A DNA stretch of 64,000 nucleotides from JAXGMV01 sp040768445 (GTDB taxonomy: Bacteria > Chloroflexota > Anaerolineae > Anaerolineales > Anaerolineaceae), in contig JAXGMV010000001.1 in assembly GCA_040768445.1 (NCBI GenBank), positions 1 through 64,000 on the forward strand. Direction: 5' to 3'. Under the pieces are notes generated by a model. That model was not told where the DNA came from. It worked only from the letters and a program-made list of their open reading frames with translations, and did no database searches. Each line of letters starts with the position of its first letter. Position 1 is the stretch's first letter. Shown one piece after another: positions 54,944-63,736 of this stretch. Both the position numbers and the translations under genes were made by a program.

Positions 54944-55316
54944 AAATTCCTTATTTGTAATCTGCTTTTTTAACACCAAAATGAATTTCGGTAAAATATG
55001 GATTTGTACTGCCAGGCAAGATCAAACCTGGTGATTGTGATTCGTAATTTTACAAAGTCCGTGCGTTCGTATTCAGTTGTTTATATAACTATTTAACCTT
55101 ATGCGAAACAGTCTGATGGCTTCAGAAGTAATTTAACGCGTTTCATTTAGAAGAATTGAGACAGTCATATTAGTAGCCCAGTTTTTAACGATATCATTTT
55201 GATTGCCTTGAATGATCCTGTTAAAAAGAATGTAAATCGATTGCGCAATCGATTTACATTGAAAGATTAGTTATTGAGTATTAATCAGCAGTTAGGCCAT
55301 CAAACCATTTTTGTTG
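54944..55316. other. Intergenic region containing a 32-bp palindrome
   Basis: AT-rich, about 370 bases, between a plus-strand lipoprotein gene and a minus-strand PAS gene. Apart from the palindrome listed separately I see nothing coding. Confidence 0.6.
55229..55260. repeat. Perfect 32-bp palindrome
   Basis: The left half AATGTAAATCGATTGC is followed directly by its exact reverse complement GCAATCGATTTACATT, with no loop. It could be a strong bidirectional hairpin between convergent genes or a site for a dimeric DNA-binding protein or recombinase. There is no T-tract directly after it. Confidence 0.7.
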
Positions 55317-55670
55317 CTAATTTGTGAGAATATCACGATTGAAATGTGGCACTTCTTCCGGCATATCAAGACAAATTTCAACAACACCAGAGAAAGACCC
55401 ATCAATAAAGTAAGGTGTCTGGTACACCAACTGTTTCTTTCCATTTTTTTGGATCGAATAGATGTTTGGTTGCTGCGTTTCATACATCTTTCGTACTTTT
55501 GATTGAGTTGGTTCTTTGTGGCAAGTAATTGCATTATGCCCAATCAATGCATACCCGCCATCATTTTTGAACATTTCTGCTGACCCTTCGTTCATACTTA
55601 GAATAATCCCATCCTTGTCCGTCACTGTAATTGCACCGGGGAACACCTTGAACCATGCTTGATTATCCAT
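55317..55670 (-). CDS. Single PAS-domain protein
   Basis: 117 aa from MDNQAWFKV; AAAAGGAGA immediately upstream sets the start. The sequence AITVTDKDGIILSMNEGSAEMF is a PAS core start, and VYQTPYFIDGSFSGVVEICLDM gives the PAS beta strands. No kinase, GGDEF or HTH domain is attached. It is probably a small sensor or ligand-binding protein; ITCHKEP contains a Cys-His pair that might bind a cofactor. Confidence 0.8.
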   Translation of the reverse strand: MDNQAWFKVFPGAITVTDKDGIILSMNEGSAEMFKNDGGYALIGHNAITCHKEPTQSKVRKMYETQQPNIYSIQKNGKKQLVYQTPYFIDGSFSGVVEICLDMPEEVPHFNRDILTN

Positions 55671-55920
55671 GCTGTCTCCTTTTTGTAATTTTGAGATTGT
55701 AAATATGTGGCAGTGTGACCCTAATTTACTGGTAATTTTAATCACCTAAATTTCAAGGAAAAACTACCTTCATCTATACCTATTTGAGAATATAGTAAAA
55801 ATCTTTGTCGAGTATAACATTTTCTTGACCTTTATGACTTCGGATCAGATTAATCGAAAAATTACGTTAGCAGTAATTACAATAGTTTTCTGTGAGACCC
55901 ATGAAAAACTGCAAATCCGG

Positions 55921-56031
55921 TGCTGAAGTAAAATTATGTTGAATCCAATCCGGTCTGAGAACATAGCTGCGTTCTTTGCCCGGTGTGAAACCGCCTGGTT
56001 CTACGTTAAGCTTGGTGCATTTGACAGGTAA
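55921..56031 (+). pseudogene. Decayed 3' end of a paralogue of the 54182 lipoprotein
   Basis: This stretch translates, with one in-frame stop (TGA, codon 2), to residues matching the last 37 of the 54182 product: for example MLNPIRSENIAAFFAR versus MLNPVQTKNMVGFFAR, and FYVKLGAFD versus YYVELGAFD. No frameshift is needed. The 5' part of the copy is not detectable. It is a relic of a duplication. The rest of 55746-56089 shows only the RBS of the next gene. Confidence 0.75.
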
Positions 56032-56089
56032 AATTGAAAACAATTCGTTTACAAAACAAGAGCCAACCCAAAATGAAGGTCACCCAAAC

Positions 56090-57427
56090 ATGAGCCCATA
56101 CATTTCACCAGTGAATACCATTTCGAAACTGAAAACCACCGCAAACCAGGAGTTTAAATATAAGGAAGGTAACCAGCGCATTATACTCAAAGGCGGACGC
56201 GTTATTGATCCAGCCAACAAGGTAGATGCTATCGCTGATGTGGCGTATAAAAAAGGCATTATGAGTGATCGTACAGAACAAATAGAATCTGAACTTGACG
56301 ACCTGATCCTGGACTGCACCGGGTTGGTTGTCATACCCGGGCTTATCGACATGCACCTGCACCTCGGTGACCTGTTTGATGTGTACGAGTCACCGATATT
56401 CAAGGCGGTAAAGGATGGTGTCACGCTTGGTCTCTCGCCCGGCGCCGGCAACACCTTCATGGCGCCAGCCCTGCTGGGTGCTGAAGTTGACCGCGGGCTG
56501 CCGTTGAATGTCGGTGTGTACCTTGGTGCGGCAGCCGTCCTTGGCACCAGCATGGATAGCAACGATCTGGTAGCCCTGTTTACAGCGCAGGCTGGAGATA
56601 ATTTGCTGGCACAGAAATTAACTCGCAACGCCATCACGAACTCTACTGCACATCTCACCATCGGTATCAAGGAACACATGGGGCATTTTATCCTGCCCGA
56701 CCACGCCATTGACCAGCTGTACGATATCACATCACAGGCAGGTTTGGTGTTCATGTCCCACACGCAGGATCCAGAACATGCCCGGCGTATGGTGTCGCTG
56801 TCAGAAGGGAGACCGCTGCACCTGGCACATGCCACCGCAGCCGGCTGCGGCACCCACGCGAATGGCGCTTCCGGCATGGCTGATGTGTTGAGCCTGGTAG
56901 ATGGCGAGACCATCACTGCAGAGTTTGTGTCTTCAATGCTGCTCAAATCTCGAGGCCGGCGTGATGGAATGAAGATTCACCCAGCTGCACAGGAACTTGC
57001 ATATAAAGCGCTTCAATCTGGGAAGGTTGAAATTATCGTGTCGGATGGTCAGAGCGGTGCAACCATGAAGGGTTTTGGGAATACAGCCGATAATATCCCC
57101 TGCATATTTCACCTGGCTGAACTTGGTGTTCTATCTCTTTCATCAGCCGTTGCGGCTATGACATGCAACCCTGCCCGTCTGCTTTCTCAGCGCACTGGCA
57201 ATCGATTCTTCGCGGAAAAACTGGGGCACCTTGCGCCCGGCGCTTTCGCCTGTATCACTGTGGCAGACCCTGACAGCCAGCAGGTTGTGTACACTATCGT
57301 CAATGGGCAAATTGTCGCCTTTGACGGCAGCCTGGTGCGCGAATCATTCTCTGCCGGCGGCTTGATCAGTAAATATGGCATATCTATGCGCACAGGCGTC
57401 GGTGACCTCTCTTTGTATCAAGGGTAA
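56090..57427 (+). CDS. Amidohydrolase-superfamily protein (dihydroorotase/deacetylase-like)
   Basis: About 445 aa. The metal motif DMHLHLGD, His in FMSHTQDPEHA and HLAHATAAG, and Asp in IVSDGQSG give the usual TIM-barrel metal site, with ILKGGRVIDPANKVD at the start and a composite beta domain at both ends. The ATG at 56090 has GAAGGT upstream; the longer frame from 55976 runs through the relic. It probably hydrolyses a cyclic amide or an N-acyl group; the substrate is unknown. A strong terminator follows. Confidence 0.85.
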   Translation: MSPYISPVNTISKLKTTANQEFKYKEGNQRIILKGGRVIDPANKVDAIADVAYKKGIMSDRTEQIESELDDLILDCTGLVVIPGLIDMHLHLGDLFDVYESPIFKAVKDGVTLGLSPGAGNTFMAPALLGAEVDRGLPLNVGVYLGAAAVLGTSMDSNDLVALFTAQAGDNLLAQKLTRNAITNSTAHLTIGIKEHMGHFILPDHAIDQLYDITSQAGLVFMSHTQDPEHARRMVSLSEGRPLHLAHATAAGCGTHANGASGMADVLSLVDGETITAEFVSSMLLKSRGRRDGMKIHPAAQELAYKALQSGKVEIIVSDGQSGATMKGFGNTADNIPCIFHLAELGVLSLSSAVAAMTCNPARLLSQRTGNRFFAEKLGHLAPGAFACITVADPDSQQVVYTIVNGQIVAFDGSLVRESFSAGGLISKYGISMRTGVGDLSLYQG

Positions 57428-57435
57428 CAACTAAA

Positions 57436-57459
57436 ACTCCCGCCTTACCAGGCGGGAGT
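57436..57459 (+). terminator. Bidirectional intrinsic terminator
   Basis: ACTCCCGCCT (57436-57445) / AGGCGGGAGT (57450-57459) with loop TACC, followed by GATTTTCT on the plus strand and preceded by AAAA (T-run on the minus strand). It lies between convergent genes and fits both. Confidence 0.85.
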
Positions 57460-57500
57460 GATTTTCTCAACTTTTACAATCGTGGATTGTCCAGCTTCAA

Positions 57501-58235
57501 CTATTTTTCGATGCGGAACCAGCGGGCAACCTCATCCATGAACTCCTGCACATGCGGTGCATACACATCGCCCTCAGCCTCGCGGTTATGCTTGAAGGTA
57601 CTGCCAACAATCGCCGCATCCGCAATCGATAGCTTTTCCTTGATGGTTTGCGGTGTCATGCCGGCGGCAATAACCAGTGGAAAATCGCCCAACAACGATC
57701 GAAATTCGGCGATCTTCTGACTGTCGGTATCCAGTCCGGTACCGGCACCAGTAACTGCAATTGCTTCACAGTGCTGCATGCCAAGGTGCATATCTTCTTC
57801 CAAGCTGCGTCCTGATAGGATCGCTTGATACTTGAAACGTACGCCGCCGATGACCGGAATATCTGCTTTTGCCCGGTAGGAATCGACCATTTTGAAATAG
57901 GCAACTTCGTCCTCCGGGGTCAAATGGCCGCAGATCGAATCCACCTGGATAAATTTCGCGCCGTATTCCATGGCAAGTTCGAATGTTCGTGGGAAGTTGT
58001 TAAGCACATTCACGCCTAACACATAATCAGGGCGTTCTTTCGATAGTCTAGCCAGCGCGCGTTCCACTTCTGCTTCGGGTCCAAGGTAGTCTTCCAGGAT
58101 CATGGCATCTACACCGCATTCAGCAAAGATGTCCGCTTCAATAACTGCCCTTACAAGCGCATCTTCAGGATTGTCACCTTTCATATGCAGCATGCCCAAA
58201 ATTGGTTTTGGTTGGCTAAAAAGTTCTAGAAACAT
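57501..58235 (-). CDS. BtpA/SgcQ-family protein
   Basis: 244 aa TIM-barrel BtpA family: GMLHMKGDN, GVDAMILEDYLGP, VGVNVLNNFPRT-type segment and VIAAGMTPQTIKEKLSIADAAIVGSTFK. Members occur in sugar operons (SgcQ) and are thought to be sugar-related aldolase/isomerase-like enzymes. It lies next to a PfkB-like gene (1-base gap) and an ECF transporter, so it probably acts on the transported compound. Confidence 0.87.
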   Translation of the reverse strand: MFLELFSQPKPILGMLHMKGDNPEDALVRAVIEADIFAECGVDAMILEDYLGPEAEVERALARLSKERPDYVLGVNVLNNFPRTFELAMEYGAKFIQVDSICGHLTPEDEVAYFKMVDSYRAKADIPVIGGVRFKYQAILSGRSLEEDMHLGMQHCEAIAVTGAGTGLDTDSQKIAEFRSLLGDFPLVIAAGMTPQTIKEKLSIADAAIVGSTFKHNREAEGDVYAPHVQEFMDEVARWFRIEK

Positions 58236-58236
58236 G

Positions 58237-59166
58237 TTACTCCTTTATCCTTTGGAGGTATTGTTCCTCCGCTTCATTGAACAAGTTTTGTCTTAAGCTC
58301 TCAGTAAATTGGGGGTACGGTCCATACTGCATGGCATTTAACTGCGCTGCAAGGTTTGCTAGAATGACCGTCTTCAGAGGATGTAGATTCTCACAGATTC
58401 CATACATCGCTGCACCAGTTGAGCAGTTGCCGCAGCCGGTGGCATCCACGCTTTTCTCGGGGTCAACTGCGGGTGCAAACCAGGCTTTGCCATCAGTTAT
58501 CATATAGGCGCCCTTCTCACCTACCCTGAAAAAGCAGGGAAGACCGATATTAATAATCCGTTTGATTGAGTCTTCTTCACGCTTTGTTCCAAACAAAGTG
58601 AAAGATTCAGGCAGGTTGATCGAGTACATATCACATTTATTGATGAGGTCAAACACCATGTCAACTATCGTCGGGTCGTCCGTATCGCCGGTAGGAATCT
58701 CCCACATGATTTTGGCATTGGGGGCAGCCCTGCGAATGTCATTCAAACCCTGCCATACGCTCTCCCTGACAGATGACTCGAAGTAGATTCCTTTAGTTAT
58801 GGGTGACGAATTTTTCATAATAAATTCGGGCTTAATCAGGGTTGTCTCGCCCCAGTCCCGCATATATGCATCACCATATTTCGAGTATTCCCACCAGCGC
58901 CCATCTGCGGCATACTCTAGGATCGTATATTCAGTCATCGGCAGTACGAACTGCACACCTTTGGTGGACAGGTTGTTCGTTCTAAAATAGTCGCCATAAT
59001 AGTAATCAAAATCCGGGCCGGCGGTTGTAATCAAAAGCACGTGGTCAGTAAATGGCTTTATCCCGGTAACAGTGTAGAGCGTTCCGCCCAGAACCCCTTC
59101 GACCTTACTGCCATCGTCGTATATTACATCATTCAGCCGGGTGCATCCGGTTGCAAGATACTCCAT
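58237..59166 (-). CDS. PfkB-fold kinase-like protein with altered active site
   Basis: 309 aa ribokinase fold. The signature expected as DTxGAGDxFxxG reads DATGCGNCSTGA: the catalytic Asp is Asn, and the GAG has become GCG. GVLGGTLYTVTG stands for the N-terminal substrate region. It may be a weak kinase, a non-catalytic sugar-binding protein or an enzyme using another base. It is co-directional with btpA and the ECF genes and very probably belongs to the same pathway. Confidence 0.8.
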   Translation of the reverse strand: MEYLATGCTRLNDVIYDDGSKVEGVLGGTLYTVTGIKPFTDHVLLITTAGPDFDYYYGDYFRTNNLSTKGVQFVLPMTEYTILEYAADGRWWEYSKYGDAYMRDWGETTLIKPEFIMKNSSPITKGIYFESSVRESVWQGLNDIRRAAPNAKIMWEIPTGDTDDPTIVDMVFDLINKCDMYSINLPESFTLFGTKREEDSIKRIINIGLPCFFRVGEKGAYMITDGKAWFAPAVDPEKSVDATGCGNCSTGAAMYGICENLHPLKTVILANLAAQLNAMQYGPYPQFTESLRQNLFNEAEEQYLQRIKE

Positions 59167-59227
59167 GCTTTTTCCTCAATAAAGTAATTATGTCTGGTTT
59201 TTTGATACAGCCAGCTAAATATCTTGC

Positions 59228-60019
59228 TTACAACTTGGCTACCAGTTCATCAGTGAATAAAATTTTCCCATCCAGAGATAGACGTTTTGCCAGTTCACCG
59301 ATGACCGGTTTCTTTATCCGCGCATCTTCCACAACCGGCTCATTCCAGAAGACATCCCTGGCTTCACCATCTGCAATCACATTTTTATGGGCCATCAAGA
59401 TGATGCGATGGAAGTTGTTGACTGCAAATTCCATATCATGTGTGATGGTGATCATTGTGATGCCCTTCTCCTGTAAAACATTGATCATGTTCCCCAACAG
59501 GTCCGTACCATGTTTGTCCTGTCCTGCAGTCGGTTCATCCAGGATGATGTATTTTGGGTCGCTAACAATTACTGATGCGATGGTAACAAATTTTCTTATT
59601 GGATAAGGAATATCAAACGGATTCTTCTTCAGATGCTTTTTAAGGTCACAAAGTTCAATTGCCAGTTTGGAACGTTCTTTGATTTCATCCTCAGAAAGCT
59701 TCAAATAACGCAGCATATATTCAATTTCAGCCTTAACAGTATTGTTAAATATTTGGTCATCAGGGTTTTGAAAGACATAACCGACCATCCGGGCAATTTG
59801 TGCTGTTGTTCGTTCTTTGGTATTGATGCCATCAACCAGCACATCACCTTTGTTGGGTTTGTAGAGAGCATTCATCATCTTGACGGTTGTTGTTTTGCCA
59901 GCGCCATTCTGTCCCAGTATGGCGACGCGTTCGCCAGCTTCAATTGTTAAGCTTACATTTTCAACAGCAACAAAACAGTTGGGGTAAGAAAAACTTGCAT
60001 TTTTAATTTCAATTGCCAT
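59228..60019 (-). CDS. ECF transporter ATPase (EcfA2/CbiO-like)
   Basis: About 263 aa. Walker A GQNGAGKTT, Q-loop FQNPDDQIFNNTV, Walker B IILDEPTAGQD and the switch His in TITHDMEF. The LSGGQ signature is replaced by PYPIRKFVTIA. The start at 60019 (MAIEIKN) lies inside the upstream ATPase gene (11-base overlap). With the other ATPase it forms an asymmetric dimer powering the ECF importer. Confidence 0.88.
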   Translation of the reverse strand: MAIEIKNASFSYPNCFVAVENVSLTIEAGERVAILGQNGAGKTTTVKMMNALYKPNKGDVLVDGINTKERTTAQIARMVGYVFQNPDDQIFNNTVKAEIEYMLRYLKLSEDEIKERSKLAIELCDLKKHLKKNPFDIPYPIRKFVTIASVIVSDPKYIILDEPTAGQDKHGTDLLGNMINVLQEKGITMITITHDMEFAVNNFHRIILMAHKNVIADGEARDVFWNEPVVEDARIKKPVIGELAKRLSLDGKILFTDELVAKL

Positions 60020-60866
60020 GGTTATTCCTTCGATCTTCAATCAATGCAATTGCTTCAGAAATGGTTATCGGTATTCTTGCGAGCGGTTTGCCTGCTTTTG
60101 CCATTTCGTGTCCAAACAGTGCAGTTTGCGGGATTATTGCCCCATGCTCCATTAGCTCCAGGTTGCCGAGAATCTCATGTGTTGGGCCTGAATAAACAAT
60201 GGTCCCATCGTTCATCACAATAATCTCATCGCAATACTCGGCAATCAAATCAATTTTGTGCTCCACGAGGATAATTGTCTTATTAGAGCTTTTGAGTGTT
60301 TTAATGATCTCAAACACATCTTCAGTGCCTTCGGGGTCCAGCTGCGAAGTCGGCTCGTCAATGACAAGAATTTCCGCATCCATCACAATAATGGATGCAA
60401 AAGCAACTCGCTGCCGCTGCCCACCTGAAAGTTCGTTGGGGTCTTTTGCGATCAAGTCTTCAATTTTTAATAACTTGCACACACCGGAAACCTTATCAAT
60501 AATCTCATCCTTCGGATAACCAAGGTTTTCCAATCCCATCGCAACTTCTTCGAATACCGTTTTCTTGATGCCGCTGATCTGAGTAAATGGATTTTGAAAG
60601 ACATAACCAATGCGAGAAGAGAGCTCGTCCATGTCCCAGTCACGGATTTCGATGCCATCAACCAGAGCCTGGCCTTCAATTTCGCCTTTGTAAAAATGAG
60701 GTACCAGTCCGCGAATTAAATTACATAGCGTTGTTTTTCCGCCGCCGTTTTCACCGATAATGCCGTAAAATTTTCCAGAATCAAAATGATAATTAATATG
60801 CTTCAGTGCATAATTCTTTGTCAGTGGATATTTATAGGATACGTCTTTTAATTCAATTTTTGCCAT
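60009..60866 (-). CDS. ECF transporter ATPase (EcfA1-like)
   Basis: 285 aa. Walker A GENGGGKTT, FQNPFTQISG (Q-loop), the intact signature ELSGGQRQRVAFA, Walker B LVIDEPTSQLD and LVEHKIDL. It pairs with the downstream ATPase. It is translationally coupled to it. Confidence 0.92.
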   Translation of the reverse strand: MAKIELKDVSYKYPLTKNYALKHINYHFDSGKFYGIIGENGGGKTTLCNLIRGLVPHFYKGEIEGQALVDGIEIRDWDMDELSSRIGYVFQNPFTQISGIKKTVFEEVAMGLENLGYPKDEIIDKVSGVCKLLKIEDLIAKDPNELSGGQRQRVAFASIIVMDAEILVIDEPTSQLDPEGTEDVFEIIKTLKSSNKTIILVEHKIDLIAEYCDEIIVMNDGTIVYSGPTHEILGNLELMEHGAIIPQTALFGHEMAKAGKPLARIPITISEAIALIEDRRNNHGN

Positions 60867-60903
60867 AGTACAAGCCGTTTCTTATTGTTCTTCTTATGAA
60901 TGA

Positions 60904-61716
60904 TTATTTAAAGAGTCCGGAAATTACAGGATAGACCCGGTAGATTATCGTGGCCACAAAATAGAGCCAGATCAGCGCTATCAGGACTTTCTCAGCAGAA
61001 ACCATTGGTGCGATTTCCCGTAGAAAAGTATGTTTTCTTTTGACTGAAAATGCGCGCGCATCCATGGCAATCGCTTTTTCTTCTGTGCTGGTGATAGCGC
61101 CCAAGATCAACGGACCAAGCGTTGGAAAGAATGCTTTTAACCTCACCAGAACATTTCCTTCGGTTTCAATGCCGCGCGCCTTCTGGCTTTCCAGGATCAT
61201 CACAGAGGCTTTGCGCAGGTCAATGATGTTCTGCATGGCTGAAAGCATAATAAAGGAATTTTCATGTGACATGCCGCGCTTTTCTAAAACATACATCAAG
61301 TCGCGCATGGGTGTGGTCACAAAATACAGAAGCATCCATCCAGAAAAACCCATGATGAATGTAATGATATCCAGTGCATCAATAAATGCCTCCAGATACC
61401 ACTGCCAACCAAACACATTTATTAATGGGGTTACATTTCCTGGTCTTGTCCCAATCTGGCGTATCAGTATTAGAAAGACCGCCAGTGTAAGGCTAATCTT
61501 CCAAAAAGTGCTGAAGAATTCCTTAAATTTTCCAGCTACTGCAGCCAATATACAGGCAAGGATGATCAATGGCACGCCGTAGCGGTAGTCATGAACAACC
61601 ACTGCTGTAAGTGCCAGTGCAAAACAGATATTAAGTTTGGTAAGGGGATTGAGATCAAGCCAGACATTACCTGTCTTTTGAAAATCGAAAAAACTGTTAA
61701 TAAATTTTGTATCCAT
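60904..61716 (-). CDS. ECF transporter transmembrane subunit EcfT
   Basis: 270 aa with about five helices and the coupling motifs ESQKARGIE and MDARAFSVKRK on cytoplasmic helices that contact the ATPases. It links the ATPase dimer to the substrate-binding S component encoded upstream. Typical length for EcfT. Confidence 0.9.
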   Translation of the reverse strand: MDTKFINSFFDFQKTGNVWLDLNPLTKLNICFALALTAVVVHDYRYGVPLIILACILAAVAGKFKEFFSTFWKISLTLAVFLILIRQIGTRPGNVTPLINVFGWQWYLEAFIDALDIITFIMGFSGWMLLYFVTTPMRDLMYVLEKRGMSHENSFIMLSAMQNIIDLRKASVMILESQKARGIETEGNVLVRLKAFFPTLGPLILGAITSTEEKAIAMDARAFSVKRKHTFLREIAPMVSAEKVLIALIWLYFVATIIYRVYPVISGLFK

Positions 61717-61752
61717 TCACACATCCAACTTCTAACTTTGAGTAAAGCTAAC

Positions 61753-61784
61753 AATAAGAGCACACATGACCATGTGCTCTTATT
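61753..61784 (-). repeat. Hairpin between ecfS and ecfT
   Basis: AATAAGAGCACA (61753-61764) / TGTGCTCTTATT (61773-61784), 12-bp perfect arms with an 8-base loop. In the direction of transcription (minus) the sequence after it is only weakly T-rich, so partial termination or mRNA stabilisation of ecfS is more likely than full termination. Confidence 0.6.
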
Positions 61785-61874
61785 ATACACGAGGGTTTAC
61801 GTGAGAGATTCTGAGGTTTAAAACTGTTGACAGAGGCTTAGAACCTTCAGAAGGTATCTCAAAATGCAATGTTA

Positions 61875-62504
61875 TTACTCAGCCGCTTCTTCCTCTGCAT
61901 CCTCTTCTTTAGTGTAGATGTAACCGAGAGGCAGTTTGGACATGAGACGTCCAGGAATGGCGTGGATGATACCGAACGCAGCTATGACGGTCAGGATCTT
62001 GTCAAATACATCCATTGAGAATTCTGCAATCCACTGTGCAAGGAATTTTGGCAGACCCAAAGCTTCATGCAGCGGAATAGCGAACATTGATGAAACGCCG
62101 GACCCGAAATCGAAACCGTAGAGTACCCAGGTCATGATTGCACCAATACCACCGCCGATGAGGGCAAACAACAATGAACTGACCAATGTCTTCCAGAAGA
62201 CCTTGAAGACACCTTTCTTAGATAGCCAGGCTGCCGCAATACCGAACAGGATGTTCAGGATCGCATAGAAAAGTGTGATGGGGCTGGATATGGAATTTAG
62301 AATATTTGAAACAAGACCGACGATAATACCAGGCCACATACCGCAGATCGCGCCAACAACAATGGTGCCGATGGCATCAAGGTAGAGCGGAAGCCTCAAG
62401 AGGATAGCGATTTGTCCACCAATGAAGTTGACTGCAATGCCGATTGGAATCAAGAAAAGTGTAAGTTTACCAAGATCCTTAAAAAGTGAACCTTTTTGAG
62501 CCAT
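61875..62504 (-). CDS. ECF transporter S component, substrate unknown
   Basis: 209 aa, about six membrane helices, highly hydrophobic, with an acidic C-terminal tail (EEDAEEEAAE). It begins MAQKGSLFKDLGKLTLFLIP. The substrate-specific subunit of the ECF importer; neighbours (BtpA, two PfkB proteins, M24) suggest a nucleoside, sugar or vitamin-like compound, but no motif names it. An AGGAG RBS supports the start. Confidence 0.82.
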   Translation of the reverse strand: MAQKGSLFKDLGKLTLFLIPIGIAVNFIGGQIAILLRLPLYLDAIGTIVVGAICGMWPGIIVGLVSNILNSISSPITLFYAILNILFGIAAAWLSKKGVFKVFWKTLVSSLLFALIGGGIGAIMTWVLYGFDFGSGVSSMFAIPLHEALGLPKFLAQWIAEFSMDVFDKILTVIAAFGIIHAIPGRLMSKLPLGYIYTKEEDAEEEAAE

Positions 62505-62591
62505 GATAATTTAACTCCTATAATTGATGATAAAAAAGTGGGGATAGTGTGCCTCTGTCATTGGCAAGCCTGCTTCAGGCATAATATGATT

Positions 62592-62619
62592 ATTATATCT
62601 CATGTCATTTTAATGTCAA
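62592..62619 (-). promoter_or_regulatory. Strong sigma-70 promoter of the ecfS operon
   Basis: On the minus strand: consensus -35 TTGACA (62614-62619), 16-base spacer, consensus -10 TATAAT (62592-62597). The 5' UTR of about 80 bases contains a small hairpin GCCTGAAGCAGGC and a second stem-like TGCC..GGCA, so a leader element is possible. Confidence 0.85.
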
Positions 62620-62806
62620 CGCGAATACTCCTTGACAGGTGAACAATCAGGAGGTTCTGCACGGTATAAACTGCCATTGTTCATAGGTAACCGTTTTGAT
62701 ACACATCCATTACGAGATAAAATCATACTTAATACCAGCAAATTTATCTCTTAAATGTGCCGTACAATCATTAGTGATAATAATGTTATTGTTTGAAAGG
62801 GATTCA

Positions 62807-63736
62807 ATGAATAACCAAACCTGTATCTACATCGGAGATGTCGCCCTGGACGAGTATTACCGGGCTGACTACTGGCCTACACTCAATGACAAAGCCCTGG
62901 TTGACACGCTTCCGCCTGTACCCGGCGGGATGATCGCCAATGCCGCCTGTGTGGCGGCTGCCATGGGGCTGGATGTCAAATTCATGTCTGCTTTGAACAG
63001 AGGAAGCATTACGCGCATTTTGTTGGAAGACCTTCAGCAAAGCGGTGTGGATACTTCAATGGTAGTTTATGACGACACGCTGGCTGATTCAAAGACGATG
63101 ATCTTCCTGGTAGGCTCTGACCACTCAATTTTTATCCCACGGCTTGGTGCAATTTCACTTCCAATTACACAAGAGCAGTTGGAAATACTTGCAGGTTCTT
63201 CCTTTATCTATTCCACGCCATCTGAAATGCAGCACATCCGCTGCGGTGATATGAACAGTGATGCAGTGATTGACTACTGCCGCGCACGTGGTGCGAAACT
63301 GGTCTATGATTTGGACGTTGACTACATCAAGGACGGCGATGAAGAGCGGTTCAAACGACTGGATATCGCCTTCTTCAACAAAGTTGGCTTTAACAGCTAC
63401 CGCCGTGGTCTGGATATGCAACAGGCAGCCAACCGGTTGTTATCACATGGACTTGAAATAGTGGTAGTCACACTGGCTGAGGAGGGCTGTATTGTCTACA
63501 CAAAGGCCGGTATAGTCACATCACCTGCGTATGTGGTCGAAATTGTGGATGTGACCGGCGCCGGTGATACCTTTTGCAGTAGTTTCATGGTTGCCCTTAG
63601 CCAGGGGAAAGACGTTCAGTACTCAGCCGACTTTGCGAATGCAGCAGCATCAATCTGTATTGGCAAATTGGGTGCACGCGCTGGCGCAGTATCAGTAGAT
63701 GAAGTGAATGACCTCATGCAATTAAAGCCGGACTAA
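62807..63736 (+). CDS. PfkB-family carbohydrate kinase
   Basis: 309 aa. GGMIANAACVAAAMG near the N-terminus and an intact DVTGAGDTFCSS with the catalytic Asp. The ATG at 62807 is preferred, with GAAAGGG 6-12 bases upstream. Transcribed divergently from the ecfS operon and convergent with the M24 gene (overlapping 3' ends by about 15 bases). Probably a sugar or nucleoside kinase for the ECF substrate. Confidence 0.87.
   Translation: MNNQTCIYIGDVALDEYYRADYWPTLNDKALVDTLPPVPGGMIANAACVAAAMGLDVKFMSALNRGSITRILLEDLQQSGVDTSMVVYDDTLADSKTMIFLVGSDHSIFIPRLGAISLPITQEQLEILAGSSFIYSTPSEMQHIRCGDMNSDAVIDYCRARGAKLVYDLDVDYIKDGDEERFKRLDIAFFNKVGFNSYRRGLDMQQAANRLLSHGLEIVVVTLAEEGCIVYTKAGIVTSPAYVVEIVDVTGAGDTFCSSFMVALSQGKDVQYSADFANAAASICIGKLGARAGAVSVDEVNDLMQLKPD

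Noticed and set aside
56080..56946. 288-residue minus-strand frame opposite the amidohydrolase
   Set aside because: The plus-strand frame carries all amidohydrolase motifs; the reverse frame has none.
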